Assembly (NCBI GenBank): GCA_937976305.1
Contig: CALJSB010000140.1
Coordinates: 1 to 35,820 of the forward strand
Source: an uncultured Acidimicrobiales bacterium
Lineage (GTDB): Bacteria; Actinomycetota; Acidimicrobiia; Acidimicrobiales; SZUA-35
Direction of reading: 5' to 3'
DNA length: 35,820 nt
The number at the start of each line of letters is the position of its first letter. Within the stretch, counting starts at the first letter, position 1. Under the pieces are notes generated by a model that did no database searches, was not told the origin of the DNA, and saw nothing but the letters and a program-made list of their open reading frames with translations. Below, in pieces: positions 7,284 to 16,182 of the stretch. Both the position numbers and the translations under genes were made by a program.

Positions 7284-10004
7284 TTGAATTCTCTGATTCC
7301 AGCAGACTCCCCGAGCTTCGAACCCCTCGGTACCTTGCGGGTACCTCGGATCGAAGTACCCGCGGAAGCAGCTGAGATGCGCGGCTCTCGGGCGAAGACA
7401 CGAGATGAGGTTCTTGCCCACTGCGGGCTGATCGTCATCGAGCAGGGGGTTGGCTTCGAAGCGGATGCGCTCCTCGAACAAATCAGCGATCAGCTCGGCG
7501 CCGTTGTCGAGTTGCGCGATCCGGACGACCCAGCGTGTGTCGCCCCGACCGTGGCTGTCATCGTCGGCCCCTACGGGCGCGGACTGGGCCCGTGGCGCGA
7601 TGTTGTTGTTCGTCGTCACCGAGTGGGTAAGTCAACGGTGGTCCTCCTACCCCAAGGCAGCCCAGGCAATGGTCTCATCAGCGAAGACATACCGACGGTA
7701 CTCATCGACGCTGAGCGGTTGCGGGCAAACGTCGACGACGTGCGCGACGCTCTCGAGAGCGGTGCTCGGATCCGAGTTGATGCTTCTGTCGCAGCACTCG
7801 TCGTCGATCTGGGAGACGGCTGGCCCGCGTGGGTCAACCAGTGCGTTGAAACATCTCGGAGACCGGGTCTTGGCCCGAGTGATTTGGTGCGGATCATCTC
7901 GAGCCCATCGTTTCGTCAAAGTATTGTCGCTGAGTATCTGACCCACCTCGACCCCGCCGATGTGCGTCACCTGGCCCAGCTTGCGCACTTCGAGGTGTTC
8001 AGCGATTCGGCCGCAGCAGCGGTGGGTGGCGTCCGGTTTGCCGAGCTCGTTCTGCCTCACGCCCCGGGATTGTTCCGCACTCCCGGCGGATTGATGCAGC
8101 TGTGCCGCCCCGTTCGTGATGCGCTCATGGAAGAGCACGCGCTCGATCCCATCGTTGGTGAGTCGCTGCTGCCAGTGATGTTGGCCGATGGCAACCTGCT
8201 GGTTGCATGCCGGACACTCATTGATGCGGGCCTCGACCATCACGTCGCACGGCTGCTGGCCGTCATGCCAGGAAACGCGCTCGATCTGTCGAGCCAGCGT
8301 GAGCTGTTAGCCGTCTTGCGGGTGATCGAGCATCACCGAGGACGATTCCCGGCCCTGGCGCTGAAACAGGCCCGGGTCCACCGCAATCTTGGCGAGACCT
8401 CGGCGGCAATTGACATCTGTGAAGCGGTGCTCAAGGAGGTTGACCCAGGAGATGAGCTCTACGTCGAAGCTTCTATCGAGCTGCTCATGTATCGCTATCG
8501 ACTGATCGATCCTGACGAGGCTGCTTCGATGGTGTCGCAGCTGCGGAATCAGATCGATGGATCGTCTCCGCTCGCAACCATGCTTCGTGAGGCTGAGGCT
8601 CGCGTCATGGGACAACACCCCGACGACGTGAGTGTGGTGCAGGTTGCCTCTGACCGCCTCGATGAGGTCGCATCAGAGTGGGCCTATCACCAAGATCGAT
8701 TGCCGGCGGCACGCGCCTTGCGCACCCGCGCCGCCGGACCGTTGTGGCACTTCGGTCGCTACCGGGAGGGTCAGGCCACACTCGAACGGGCGGCCGATCT
8801 CGCCGTGGTGCAAGCGTACGACTACGGAGTGACGCTCAATCTCAAAGCGAGGTTCGATGTATGTTGCGCCGACCTTGAGGCCTACCAACGCTCGATCGAG
8901 CAAGCTCGCTTCACGGTTGCCGACTCGGGCATTGGCTGGCTCGAGGGTTACATGCACTGGAGCGAAGCTCTCGCCGCCGGCATGGCAGGATCACTCGACA
9001 ACCTCAAGCGCTCGTATCGACGAGCGAAAGAGTGCCTCGGAGAGATGTTCGACGCCGACACCGGCGTGGTTCTCTGCAGTGAGATCGCGGTGCAAGCCGC
9101 TCGACTCGGCGATCTCGACTTTGCCCGAAGTCTCCTCGGCCAGGTTCGCGAGCGAACCGACACCAACCAGCTCGAGTTCAACCTCGCAGAGATCATCGTC
9201 CTCGCTCGTGCGGGTGAGGTGCACGAAGCATGGGAACGATGGTCCGCACTCGAAGCCAGAGGCGACGTGCCAAACGATCGACGCTGGACGATCGAACTCG
9301 AGCTCGGACTCAGCGATCGACGCGCTGGCGTCGCCGAACGGATCAATCTTCAATCAGTCCGAAACGAAGCGTCACGACTTGGTTTGAGTGAGCTGTTCGA
9401 CGCCATCGCTCCGGAGCTGAGTGAGCTGATCGTGCTCAGCGACGCAGATGTGTCGATCTGTCTGCTCGGCGGAGTTGCCGTCTCTGTCGGGACAGCGCCG
9501 GTTGCCCTTCCTCCTGGGAAGACAACCAAGCTGATCTCATTGCTTGCGATCGAGGGTGGGCGCACCGTTGTTGATGTCGTCGTTGACCATCTGTGGCCAG
9601 ACGCCGATCTAGAACTTGGTCAACGACGGCTCAAGAACGTCGTGAAGAAGGCCCGAGAGGCCCTCGGCAATGACGCAATCCTTCGCGGTGGCGATGTTGT
9701 CGAGCTTGGCCCTCGGGTCACCACAGACGTCGCGAAGTTCCGAGCGCAAGCCAATTTGGTCGATGCTCGCCGGCAGACCGATCCCAGTGGTGCCCGTCAG
9801 GCAGCCGTTTCGGCGCTCGACGTCTATGCCGGGCCACTCATGCCTGCTGAGCTGTACGACGATCGTGTCATCGTTGCTCGTGCCGACCTGCAACGGCGTG
9901 CTGAGACACTGCTCAACTACCTGATGGACGAACACGAGCCCCCGGCATCCTGGCTGGAGTCAACACTCGAGCGGGTGCGCGGCTCGCAATCGACGGTTCT
10001 GTAG
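7284..10004 (+). CDS. Large regulator: decayed STAND/MalT-type ATPase, helical repeats, C-terminal SARP/BTAD-like DNA-binding domain
   Basis: A 906-residue regulator. Residues 18-190 follow the plan of LAL/MalT signal-transduction ATPases: RVPRIEVPA at the opening, then the Walker A position, then DLGDGWPAWV (174-183), matching the EGWPAGL landmark of that family. The Walker A itself reads GVGFEADAL (55-63) without the Gly-Lys-Thr core, so nucleotide binding is probably lost. Residues 330-700 are helical, TPR-like repeats. Residues 724-812 form an OmpR/SARP-type winged helix (LLGGVAVSVG, then LWPDADLELGQRRLKNVVKKARE), followed by a short BTAD-like tail. The DNA-binding domain sits at the C-terminus, where MalT carries LuxR. 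The TTG start is kept because the RVPRIEVP opening lies before the first in-frame ATG (7377). Confidence 0.8.
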   Translation: MNSLIPADSPSFEPLGTLRVPRIEVPAEAAEMRGSRAKTRDEVLAHCGLIVIEQGVGFEADALLEQISDQLGAVVELRDPDDPACVAPTVAVIVGPYGRGLGPWRDVVVRRHRVGKSTVVLLPQGSPGNGLISEDIPTVLIDAERLRANVDDVRDALESGARIRVDASVAALVVDLGDGWPAWVNQCVETSRRPGLGPSDLVRIISSPSFRQSIVAEYLTHLDPADVRHLAQLAHFEVFSDSAAAAVGGVRFAELVLPHAPGLFRTPGGLMQLCRPVRDALMEEHALDPIVGESLLPVMLADGNLLVACRTLIDAGLDHHVARLLAVMPGNALDLSSQRELLAVLRVIEHHRGRFPALALKQARVHRNLGETSAAIDICEAVLKEVDPGDELYVEASIELLMYRYRLIDPDEAASMVSQLRNQIDGSSPLATMLREAEARVMGQHPDDVSVVQVASDRLDEVASEWAYHQDRLPAARALRTRAAGPLWHFGRYREGQATLERAADLAVVQAYDYGVTLNLKARFDVCCADLEAYQRSIEQARFTVADSGIGWLEGYMHWSEALAAGMAGSLDNLKRSYRRAKECLGEMFDADTGVVLCSEIAVQAARLGDLDFARSLLGQVRERTDTNQLEFNLAEIIVLARAGEVHEAWERWSALEARGDVPNDRRWTIELELGLSDRRAGVAERINLQSVRNEASRLGLSELFDAIAPELSELIVLSDADVSICLLGGVAVSVGTAPVALPPGKTTKLISLLAIEGGRTVVDVVVDHLWPDADLELGQRRLKNVVKKAREALGNDAILRGGDVVELGPRVTTDVAKFRAQANLVDARRQTDPSGARQAAVSALDVYAGPLMPAELYDDRVIVARADLQRRAETLLNYLMDEHEPPASWLESTLERVRGSQSTVL

Positions 10005-10021
10005 ACGGCGCACTCTGTGAA

Positions 10022-10047
10022 TGGCGGGCCCGCTGATGAGCCCGCCC
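10022..10047 (-). terminator. Intergenic hairpin between convergent regulator and peptide genes
   Basis: GGCGGGC-type arms at 10023-10031 and 10038-10046 with a 6-nt loop. On the minus-strand transcript all nine pairs form (one G-U); on the plus strand one C-A mismatch results, so it serves the peptide transcript better. There is no T-run. Confidence 0.5.
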
Positions 10048-10054
10048 GTCAGAC

Positions 10055-10159
10055 TCAGATGTAGTCGCCGCCGTTGCCAGCGATTTCTGCTGCGCCTGAG
10101 GTGGTGAACGCTGCGAGGGCGGCGAGGAGGGAGATGACGGCGGTGGTGAGCTTCTTCAT
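10055..10159 (-). CDS. 34-residue secreted peptide precursor (unannotated small gene)
   Basis: A complete small gene found by reading the minus strand: AAGGA about 9 bases before an ATG at 10159, 34 codons, then TGA at 10055. The peptide starts MKKLTTAVISLLAAL, a textbook signal sequence with two lysines and a hydrophobic core through residue 18, then FTTSGAA and a short tail. Signal peptidase I could cut after Ala23 or Ala24, releasing AEIAGNGGDYI or EIAGNGGDYI. The tail is Gly/Asn-rich with one Asp, one Tyr and no Cys. It lies 69 bp downstream of, and on the same strand as, the XRE regulator, and a GC-rich hairpin follows it. A role as a signalling peptide is inference; a tiny exported or membrane peptide of other use is possible. 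Confidence 0.65.
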   Translation of the reverse strand: MKKLTTAVISLLAALAAFTTSGAAEIAGNGGDYI

Positions 10160-10228
10160 GGTTCGTGTTTCCTTCTTGCTTGGAGTGGACAAGAACCATG
10201 GTGTTGCTTGCGGTACCAGCACGGTCCC

Positions 10229-10840
10229 TCAGCGTGGAGGTACCTGGCTTTCGGGATCGAGCGAGCCTCGCATGGCATCCACGAGCTCATAGCTCTTGAC
10301 CACGCTGAGGCGAAGCGACTGGGTGATGGCGATGGGTAGGCCTTCGCATTCGAGATCGAGCACGCTCGCGATCAGCGGCAGCTCGCTCGCTCGCGGGTGG
10401 ACGGCGGCATCATCGCCGAGGCTGCGGAGGCGTCGGATGGCACGGCCAACGGCATCGAGGATCTCTCCGTTTGTCGTTGCGTCCTCGAGCGAAACGATGA
10501 CGGGTCCAATCATGAACCACTCTCCGTTGCGGTGAGCGCGTGACGGCAACTGAGGAAGGAACGTGGCGCTGGCCGGCGTCGAGTCAATATCGCAGCCATA
10601 GGCCTCGCACAGCGCATCGAGCTCTTCAGAGGTTGGCGACGCTGCGCCGATCTCGATGCGAGCCAAACGTTCCGACTCGATGTGTGCGTCTGCAGCTGCT
10701 TGCTCGATCGTGAAGTTGGTTTCCTCGCGCGCAGAACGCAAGAACGAACTCAGCAGAGCCGACTCGTGGTTCTGTTCACCTTGGCTCGTGTTGATGGTTG
10801 GCTCAGTTGCTTGCACGGTTCCCTCGCTCTCGGCGTACAT
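10229..10840 (-). CDS. XRE-family helix-turn-helix regulator with unknown C-terminal domain
   Basis: A 203-residue regulator. Residues 30-82 form a Cro/CI-type helix-turn-helix: LSSFLRSAREETNFTIEQAA then ADAHIESERLARIEIGAASP and the closing helix ELDALCEAYG. The C-terminal 110 residues (WFMIGPVIVSLEDA onward, then a helix IRRLRSLG) match no domain I know and may be the sensing part. Immediately downstream on the same strand is the secreted-peptide gene, a layout like that of regulator-peptide pairs. The ATG at 10840 has no good ribosome-binding site; a GTG at 10816 preceded by GAGGGA is a credible alternative start. An 8-bp direct repeat lies just upstream. Confidence 0.85.
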   Translation of the reverse strand: MYAESEGTVQATEPTINTSQGEQNHESALLSSFLRSAREETNFTIEQAAADAHIESERLARIEIGAASPTSEELDALCEAYGCDIDSTPASATFLPQLPSRAHRNGEWFMIGPVIVSLEDATTNGEILDAVGRAIRRLRSLGDDAAVHPRASELPLIASVLDLECEGLPIAITQSLRLSVVKSYELVDAMRGSLDPESQVPPR

Positions 10841-10842
10841 CG

Positions 10843-10887
10843 GAAGGTAGAAATGGTCCGTGACTGAGCGTCGGCAACTGAAGGTAG
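10843..10887. promoter_or_regulatory. 8-bp direct repeat upstream of the XRE gene
   Basis: GAAGGTAG occurs at 10843-10850 and again at 10880-10887, 37 bp start to start, just upstream of the XRE start codon. It could be an operator for autoregulation. Repeats this short can arise by chance. Confidence 0.25.
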
Positions 10888-10968
10888 ATCCTTAAACAAG
10901 GAGCTAGCTTCATGGCACAGGTTGATCCGTTCGCACTACTGGGAGAGCGCGAAAGCGAGGCGAACGGC

Positions 10969-11874
10969 TCAGTTCGGAAGCCGGATCACGACGAGTTCGC
11001 CAAAGCCGGCGCCGTCTGCTGGCGCTTCGGCCACCGGCAACTCACTCACGGCTCGTCGACGACCGACAACTTGAGCCAACCAGGCTCCGCCGTCTTGATC
11101 CACACACATACCCTTCGCCCGCACAACGTCGCTTGGCAGTTCGTCGATCAATTTCTTGAGCGCCACACGATCGGTGTCAGCTGGGATCGTGACCCGCTCG
11201 GTGACGTGACGGTCGAACAGCGTCGGGGCTGGCAACTCAGCGGACTCAGCACCGCGGCGGCCACCCAAGTTGAGCAATGCCGCCGCCGAGGTCGTCGGCT
11301 CAGAGAGCACGGGTGTGTGCGGGGCCATCGCGCCGATCGTTCGTTCGACATCGGAGCGCGTGGCGGATGAAACGAGATCGGTCTTTGTCAGCAGTACGAG
11401 ATCGGCCGCGCTGATCTGCGCCTCGATGGTGTGTGCAGGTATCGACTCAGCCATCCGGTCGCCGAACTGATCAACGTCAACCAGGGTGACGACGCCGTCG
11501 AGCATGAAACCGACGGTGCGAGACCACGGCAACACCCTGCTCGGGTCGGCAACGCCGGATAACTCGACCACCAAGTGATCCGGCGGCTCGGGGCGTGCTC
11601 GGATCTGGTCAATCGCAGCTCCGAAGCCATCGCTCAGGCTGCAGCACACGCAACCATCGGTGAGTTCGATGGTGTCGCCGTGTCGGCGACGGATCAAGCG
11701 GGCATCGATGTTGATGGCGCCAACGTCGTTGACGAGCACGGCGATCGGCCGATCGGCCGTTGCGAGCAGCTCGTTGATCATGGTGGTCTTGCCGGCGCCG
11801 AGATAGCCCGAGATGAACGTCATCGGGACCCGGCGACCGTCCCACGGCGCAAACTCTGGCTCCTGGTACGGCAC
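10969..11874 (-). CDS. CobW/COG0523-family GTP-dependent metallochaperone
   Basis: A 301-residue P-loop GTPase of the CobW/YjiA/ZNG group, which delivers metal (often zinc or cobalt) to client proteins. From the GTG start, GYLGAGKT is Walker A (residues 23-30), GCVCC (residues 74-78) is the conserved metal-binding Cys-x-Cys-Cys, [10 protein letters not shown] is the family's Walker-B-adjacent motif and TKTD is the guanine-specificity motif. The C-terminal domain is shorter than in YjiA and lacks a His-rich metal-binding stretch. The frame is open to another GTG at 11928; the GTG at 11874 is chosen because GAGGGG precedes it and the core begins soon after. It is divergent from the BetA-like gene. 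No Zur site was recognised. Confidence 0.88.
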   Translation of the reverse strand: MPYQEPEFAPWDGRRVPMTFISGYLGAGKTTMINELLATADRPIAVLVNDVGAINIDARLIRRRHGDTIELTDGCVCCSLSDGFGAAIDQIRARPEPPDHLVVELSGVADPSRVLPWSRTVGFMLDGVVTLVDVDQFGDRMAESIPAHTIEAQISAADLVLLTKTDLVSSATRSDVERTIGAMAPHTPVLSEPTTSAAALLNLGGRRGAESAELPAPTLFDRHVTERVTIPADTDRVALKKLIDELPSDVVRAKGMCVDQDGGAWLAQVVGRRRAVSELPVAEAPADGAGFGELVVIRLPN

Positions 11875-11950
11875 ATCGGCAGTATGCCCCTCGTTGTCCG
11901 CCTGGCGGCAGGCTCTCGCCGACCGCACGTTGTCGGCTTACCCTTGCGGC

Positions 11951-13624
11951 ATGGCGCTTCCCGACAAACACTACGACTTCATCATCGTGGGTGGTGGCTC
12001 GGCTGGTTGTGCGCTGGCCAACCGACTGAGCACAGATCCGGCCAACAAGGTTCTGGTGCTCGAAGCGGGTCGTACTGACTTCAAGTGGGACGTGTTCATT
12101 CACATGCCCGCGGCCTTGGCCTACCCGATCGGCAGCCGTTTCTACGACTGGAAATACGAGTCGGAGCCTGAGCCGTTCATGGACGGTCGCCGGGTCTATC
12201 ACGCTCGCGGGAAGGTGCTCGGCGGTTCGTCGAGCATCAACGGCATGATCTTCCAACGAGGCAATCCGGCCGACTATGAGAAGTGGGCCCTCGAGGACGG
12301 AATGGAGCAGTGGAACTACGCCCACTGCCTGCCGTACTTCAAGCGCATGGAGAACTGCCTGGCTGGTCCAGACGATTGGCGAGGCGGCGAGGGCCCGCTT
12401 CAGCTTGAGCGCGGCCCAGCTGCGACGCCGCTGTTTGAGGCGTGGTTACAAGCGGGCCAACAGGCCGGCTTCCGGCGCACCGATGATGTGAACGGATACC
12501 GCCAAGAGGGGTTCGCCGCCTTCGACAAGAACGTTCGCCGCGGCCGTCGGCTCAGCGCAGCTCGCGCCTACCTCCATCCGGTGCTTGATCGGCCAAACCT
12601 CGATCTGGTCACCCGCGCCCACGCCAACAAGATCATCTTCGAGGGCAACCGGGTCGTTGGCGTCGAAGTCCGCCAGGGTCGGAACACGTCGGTCATTCGG
12701 GGATCCGAGATCATCTCGTGCGGTGGTGCCTTCAACACGCCGCAGTTACTGCAGCTGTCTGGCGTGGGGGAGCGTGCTCACCTCGAAGGGCTCGGCATCG
12801 ATGTGGTGGCTGACCTGCCGGGGGTCGGCGAGAACATGCAGGATCATCTCGAGGTCTACATTCAATACGCCTGCAAAGAGCCGGTGTCGATGCAACCCCA
12901 CCTGGCCAAGTGGCGTGCGCCCTGGATCGGATTGCAGTGGCTCTTCCGTAAGGGGCCCGCAGCCACCAATCACTTCGAAGCCGGGGCGTTCGTCAAGAGC
13001 AACCCAGACGAGCCCTATCCCAACCTGATGTACCACTTCTTGCCCATCGCGATTCGCTACGACGGCTCATCACCTCGCACCGAAGCAGGCAAGATCAGCC
13101 ACGGCTATCAGGTGCACGTTGGCCCGATGTACTCAGATTCGAAGGGCACGGTCAAGATCACGTCGACCGATCCTCGCAAGAAGCCGGCCGTGATCTTCAA
13201 CTACCTGTCGACCGAGAAGGATCGCCGGGAGTGGATCGAGGCGGTGCGAACCACCCGGCGCATCCTCACCCAACCGGCCTTCGACCGGTTCAACGCCGGC
13301 GAGATCTCGCCAGGGCCATCGGTCGAGACCGATCAAGAGATCATGGACTGGGTCGCGAAGGACTCAGAGACCGCGCTGCACCCGTCATGCACGGCGAAGA
13401 TGGGCACAGACGACATGGCCGTTGTCGACCCGGCGACGATGCGAGTGCATGGCACCGAGGGTTTGCGGGTGGTCGATGCATCAGTGCTGCCGATCGTCAC
13501 CAACGGCAACATTTACGCACCAACGATGATGGTGGCCGAGAAGGCTGCCGATCTCATCTTGGGCAACGAGCCGTTGCCGCCAGACGACGCTGAGGTGTAT
13601 CTGCCAGCCGACGTTCGCCGCTGA
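11951..13624 (+). CDS. betA: GMC-family FAD oxidoreductase, choline-dehydrogenase-like
   Basis: A 557-residue flavoprotein, about the length of E. coli choline dehydrogenase. GGGSAG (residues 14-19) binds [21 protein letters not shown] near residue 95 is the first GMC signature. The active-site pair is His477 in [11 protein letters not shown] and Asn520 in [10 protein letters not shown], matching the His/Asn pair of choline oxidase and BetA. The likely reaction is oxidation of an alcohol, perhaps choline to betaine aldehyde. Close relatives act on other alcohols and polyethylene glycol, and no betaine aldehyde dehydrogenase or BetI neighbour is present, so the exact substrate is uncertain. 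The ATG at 11951 is clear because the family's N-terminal strand begins at once. Confidence 0.8.
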   Translation: MALPDKHYDFIIVGGGSAGCALANRLSTDPANKVLVLEAGRTDFKWDVFIHMPAALAYPIGSRFYDWKYESEPEPFMDGRRVYHARGKVLGGSSSINGMIFQRGNPADYEKWALEDGMEQWNYAHCLPYFKRMENCLAGPDDWRGGEGPLQLERGPAATPLFEAWLQAGQQAGFRRTDDVNGYRQEGFAAFDKNVRRGRRLSAARAYLHPVLDRPNLDLVTRAHANKIIFEGNRVVGVEVRQGRNTSVIRGSEIISCGGAFNTPQLLQLSGVGERAHLEGLGIDVVADLPGVGENMQDHLEVYIQYACKEPVSMQPHLAKWRAPWIGLQWLFRKGPAATNHFEAGAFVKSNPDEPYPNLMYHFLPIAIRYDGSSPRTEAGKISHGYQVHVGPMYSDSKGTVKITSTDPRKKPAVIFNYLSTEKDRREWIEAVRTTRRILTQPAFDRFNAGEISPGPSVETDQEIMDWVAKDSETALHPSCTAKMGTDDMAVVDPATMRVHGTEGLRVVDASVLPIVTNGNIYAPTMMVAEKAADLILGNEPLPPDDAEVYLPADVRR

Positions 13625-13635
13625 GGTAGCCCGGC

Positions 13636-13935
13636 ATGGAGCTCGTCTTCACCTTCACTGCCGAGCTCTACCCGTGGGAGTCCAACCCGTCGATTCGGTT
13701 CGTCGATGTGCCGATCGATGAGACCGAAGACATCCGGGAGTTCGTCCCGAGTCGGCGTAGTGCAGGGTCAGTTCCCGTCAAGGTGCGTATCGGTGAGACG
13801 CAGTGGAAGACGTCTGTGTTTGGCGGCAAGAACGCCGAGAGCTTCGTGTTGCCGATCAAGAAGGCCGTGCGGGTCGCGGAGAAGATCGACATCGGCGACA
13901 CCGCAGAGGTGACGATCACCGTGCAGGTCGATTGA
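13636..13935 (+). CDS. DUF1905 domain protein
   Basis: A 99-residue protein made of a single DUF1905 domain, a small beta-barrel of unknown role. The family landmarks are present: a central IREF helix start, then SAGSVPVKVRIGETQWKTSVF and the closing LPIKKAVRVAEKIDIGDTAEVTI. Many relatives carry a C-terminal bacteriocin-protection (YdeI/OmpD-associated) domain; this one lacks it. It begins 11 bp after the BetA-like stop and so may be co-transcribed, although no functional link is evident. It ends 15 bp from the convergent LLM gene. Confidence 0.85.
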   Translation: MELVFTFTAELYPWESNPSIRFVDVPIDETEDIREFVPSRRSAGSVPVKVRIGETQWKTSVFGGKNAESFVLPIKKAVRVAEKIDIGDTAEVTITVQVD

Positions 13936-13950
13936 GACGCTGTCTGCTGT

Positions 13951-14892
13951 CTAACCCGTTGTCGCCAGCCAGCCGGCAAGTGCTTCGTGCGTGGCCTCTC
14001 GCTCCTCGTCGTTGCGGGCCATGACGCCGAGCCGCAGATCGGTGACCCCAGCCTCGACGTAGCGCTCGAGGCCGCTTGCGATCTCATCGATCGAGCCGAA
14101 CAGCAGTAGATCGGTTGGGTCGGTGATGCCTTCGCGATCGAGCATGGCTCGGTACGACGGAAGGGCGGCGTACCAGCCGGCTCCTTCGGCTGCGGCGCCG
14201 CGGGCGCCGTCGGGGTCGTCGGTGACACACAGGTTCACGAGGGCAATGATGCGGGGCTTCGGACGCCCAGCCGTTTCGGCGGCTGCGTTGATCGTCGGCG
14301 CGGTGTGCTCGGCGATCGTGCGTGGTCCGGTCTGGCCGACGTGGGTGCCGGCAGCGGTGCGCCCTGCGAGTTCGAGCATCTTGGGTCCGAGAGCGGCAAG
14401 CACCACTGGAACAGGCTCGCTCGGGACATCAAGGGTGGTGTGCGCCTTCACCTGATTGCCGTCGACCTGAGCTTGGTTGCCGTCGCACAGGGCGATGAGA
14501 GCTTCGAGGTATTCGCTGGTGCGCTCGACCGGCTTGGCCCACGGTTCGCCGTACATGGCCTCGACCACCGGTTGGTGCGACGGCCCAACTCCGAGGGTGA
14601 AGCGCCCGTTGCAAGCCTGCTGGGTGGTGCGGGCCAACTGCGCCATCGCAATTGGGTGACGGCCAACGGTTGGCACCACCGACGTGCCGAGTTCGATGTC
14701 CGGCACATCCGGGGCGACCACGGCCAGCGCTACGAGAGGATCGACGCCAACGAGATACGACAGCCAATAACTGTCGAAGCCAACGTCGGCGGCCCACGCC
14801 ACGCCGTCTCGCACGCTGTCGATGGTTCGCTGCGTGGTGCCACCAGCGAAGCCAAGACCGATACCGAGTTGTTCGCTGCGAGGACTCATCAC
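13951..14892 (-). CDS. F420-dependent LLM-class oxidoreductase
   Basis: A 313-residue luciferase-like TIM-barrel enzyme. IELGTSVVPTVGRHPIAMAQ (about residues 65-84), RFTLGVGPSHQPVVE and the PVVLAALGPKMLELAG block are typical of the actinobacterial subgroup that uses coenzyme F420. The reaction is probably a two-electron oxidation or reduction of an unknown small molecule. Adjacent ATG codons at 14892 and 14889 are both possible starts. It follows the acyl-CoA-dehydrogenase-like gene on the same strand with a 54-bp gap, so the two may form one pathway. Confidence 0.85.
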   Translation of the reverse strand: MMSPRSEQLGIGLGFAGGTTQRTIDSVRDGVAWAADVGFDSYWLSYLVGVDPLVALAVVAPDVPDIELGTSVVPTVGRHPIAMAQLARTTQQACNGRFTLGVGPSHQPVVEAMYGEPWAKPVERTSEYLEALIALCDGNQAQVDGNQVKAHTTLDVPSEPVPVVLAALGPKMLELAGRTAAGTHVGQTGPRTIAEHTAPTINAAAETAGRPKPRIIALVNLCVTDDPDGARGAAAEGAGWYAALPSYRAMLDREGITDPTDLLLFGSIDEIASGLERYVEAGVTDLRLGVMARNDEEREATHEALAGWLATTG

Positions 14893-14946
14893 GACATCTT
14901 CGCAGGCAGGAGTGGTCAGGCGTCAGCTGGTGGATTTCGGGATGTG

Positions 14947-16170
14947 TCAGAAGGGAGCGAGTTCGATGCCGAGTCCAAGTCGGCCGACTTGATGGGTGAC
15001 GCGATCTTGATGCACGTTGATGTGCAACGGCATGGCGCGGAAGTCGCGAGCTCGCCGGTCGAAGTCGGCCCCTTCTCGCAGCGCCGTGCCACCTTGTGAT
15101 CGAGTGAGTAGGTCCATGGCTTCTTGGAGCTGATCGACGGCCATTGAGACGATGGCTTGCTGGCGGTAGTAGTCGGCGGTGTCCGGCACTTTCTCAGCCT
15201 CGATGCGGCGATCGACCTCGGCTGTTGCTTCGGCGATGGCTGCTTGGGCTGCTGCGGTGAGCGACAGCGCTCGGCCGATGTTGATCTGTACTGTCGGGCG
15301 CTCGACCATCGCTGCGCCCATGATCACGCGACGCTCGCGCACTGCGGCGCAGGCGTCGATGAGGCACTCACGCACAATGGCGGCGGCCATCCAGCCGAGC
15401 CACAGATCGGAAAGCCCGACCCAATCCTCCCGGTAGCGATGGCTGACCACCGGAACGGTTCGTAACGACTCGGCCCGGTTGGCCCCAAACCACGAGACGC
15501 AACGGTCGAGCGGAACCTCGGCGTTGTCGTAGTGGATGTCGTCGGTGGCCGAAGCTCGCAGGCCCGAGCCGTCCCACGTCGGGTTGATACGGACACCCGG
15601 GCTGTCGTTGCGGGTCATGGTGAAACGCAGATCGACAGGTCGCACGATCTCGCCGTCTTCGGCCACCGCGAACACAACGCCACACCAGTCGCCGTAGCGA
15701 GCCCCCGTGGCCCACGTGGCCTTGCCGTTGAGCCGCACAACGTCGCCGTCGATCGTGCCGTGGGCTCCCGATCCAGCGCCAGCGGGAAACGACACCCACT
15801 CTCGTGCCTCGACGATGTCGGACAAGAAGTCGGCGTGGTCTGGGCCGAGCGACCCCACAAACAGGTGGAAGACACAGACGTGGTTCCACAGCGCCCACGC
15901 CAGGCTCGGGCAGCGAGCCGACACTGCGCCGAGTTCACGCCCGATGTCGACCATCGAAGCCTCGACCCCGCCCAGGTCTTTGGTGGCGGAGAGCCGCATG
16001 ACATCTGATGTCTTGAGCGCGGCAATCAGCGACGAATCGATCGTTCTCGTTGCATCCGCCTCGGCAGCCTGAGCCGCGATCGCATCAAGAAAGGGGGCGA
16101 TTCGAAGATCGCTGGTCGGCGCGGGAAGAAACTCGGTGACACTCGTTGGGTCATCGCTGGCAACGTCCAT
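14947..16170 (-). CDS. Acyl-CoA-dehydrogenase-fold flavin monooxygenase (HsaA/DszC-like)
   Basis: A 407-residue protein of the acyl-CoA dehydrogenase fold. It has the features of the oxygenase branch that uses reduced flavin (HsaA, DszC, HpaB types): SARCPSLAWALWNHVCVFHL near residue 85, SGLRASATDDIHYDNAEVP in the middle, and the C-terminal helix bundle ending DRRARDFRAMPLHINVHQD, in place of the catalytic Glu region of true dehydrogenases. Such enzymes hydroxylate aromatic or steroid-derived rings and need a separate flavin reductase, which is not adjacent here. It starts 12 bp after the upstream membrane/OB-fold gene. A true dehydrogenase role is less likely but not excluded. Confidence 0.8.
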   Translation of the reverse strand: MDVASDDPTSVTEFLPAPTSDLRIAPFLDAIAAQAAEADATRTIDSSLIAALKTSDVMRLSATKDLGGVEASMVDIGRELGAVSARCPSLAWALWNHVCVFHLFVGSLGPDHADFLSDIVEAREWVSFPAGAGSGAHGTIDGDVVRLNGKATWATGARYGDWCGVVFAVAEDGEIVRPVDLRFTMTRNDSPGVRINPTWDGSGLRASATDDIHYDNAEVPLDRCVSWFGANRAESLRTVPVVSHRYREDWVGLSDLWLGWMAAAIVRECLIDACAAVRERRVIMGAAMVERPTVQINIGRALSLTAAAQAAIAEATAEVDRRIEAEKVPDTADYYRQQAIVSMAVDQLQEAMDLLTRSQGGTALREGADFDRRARDFRAMPLHINVHQDRVTHQVGRLGLGIELAPF

Positions 16171-16182
16171 GGGCCGGCCTCC

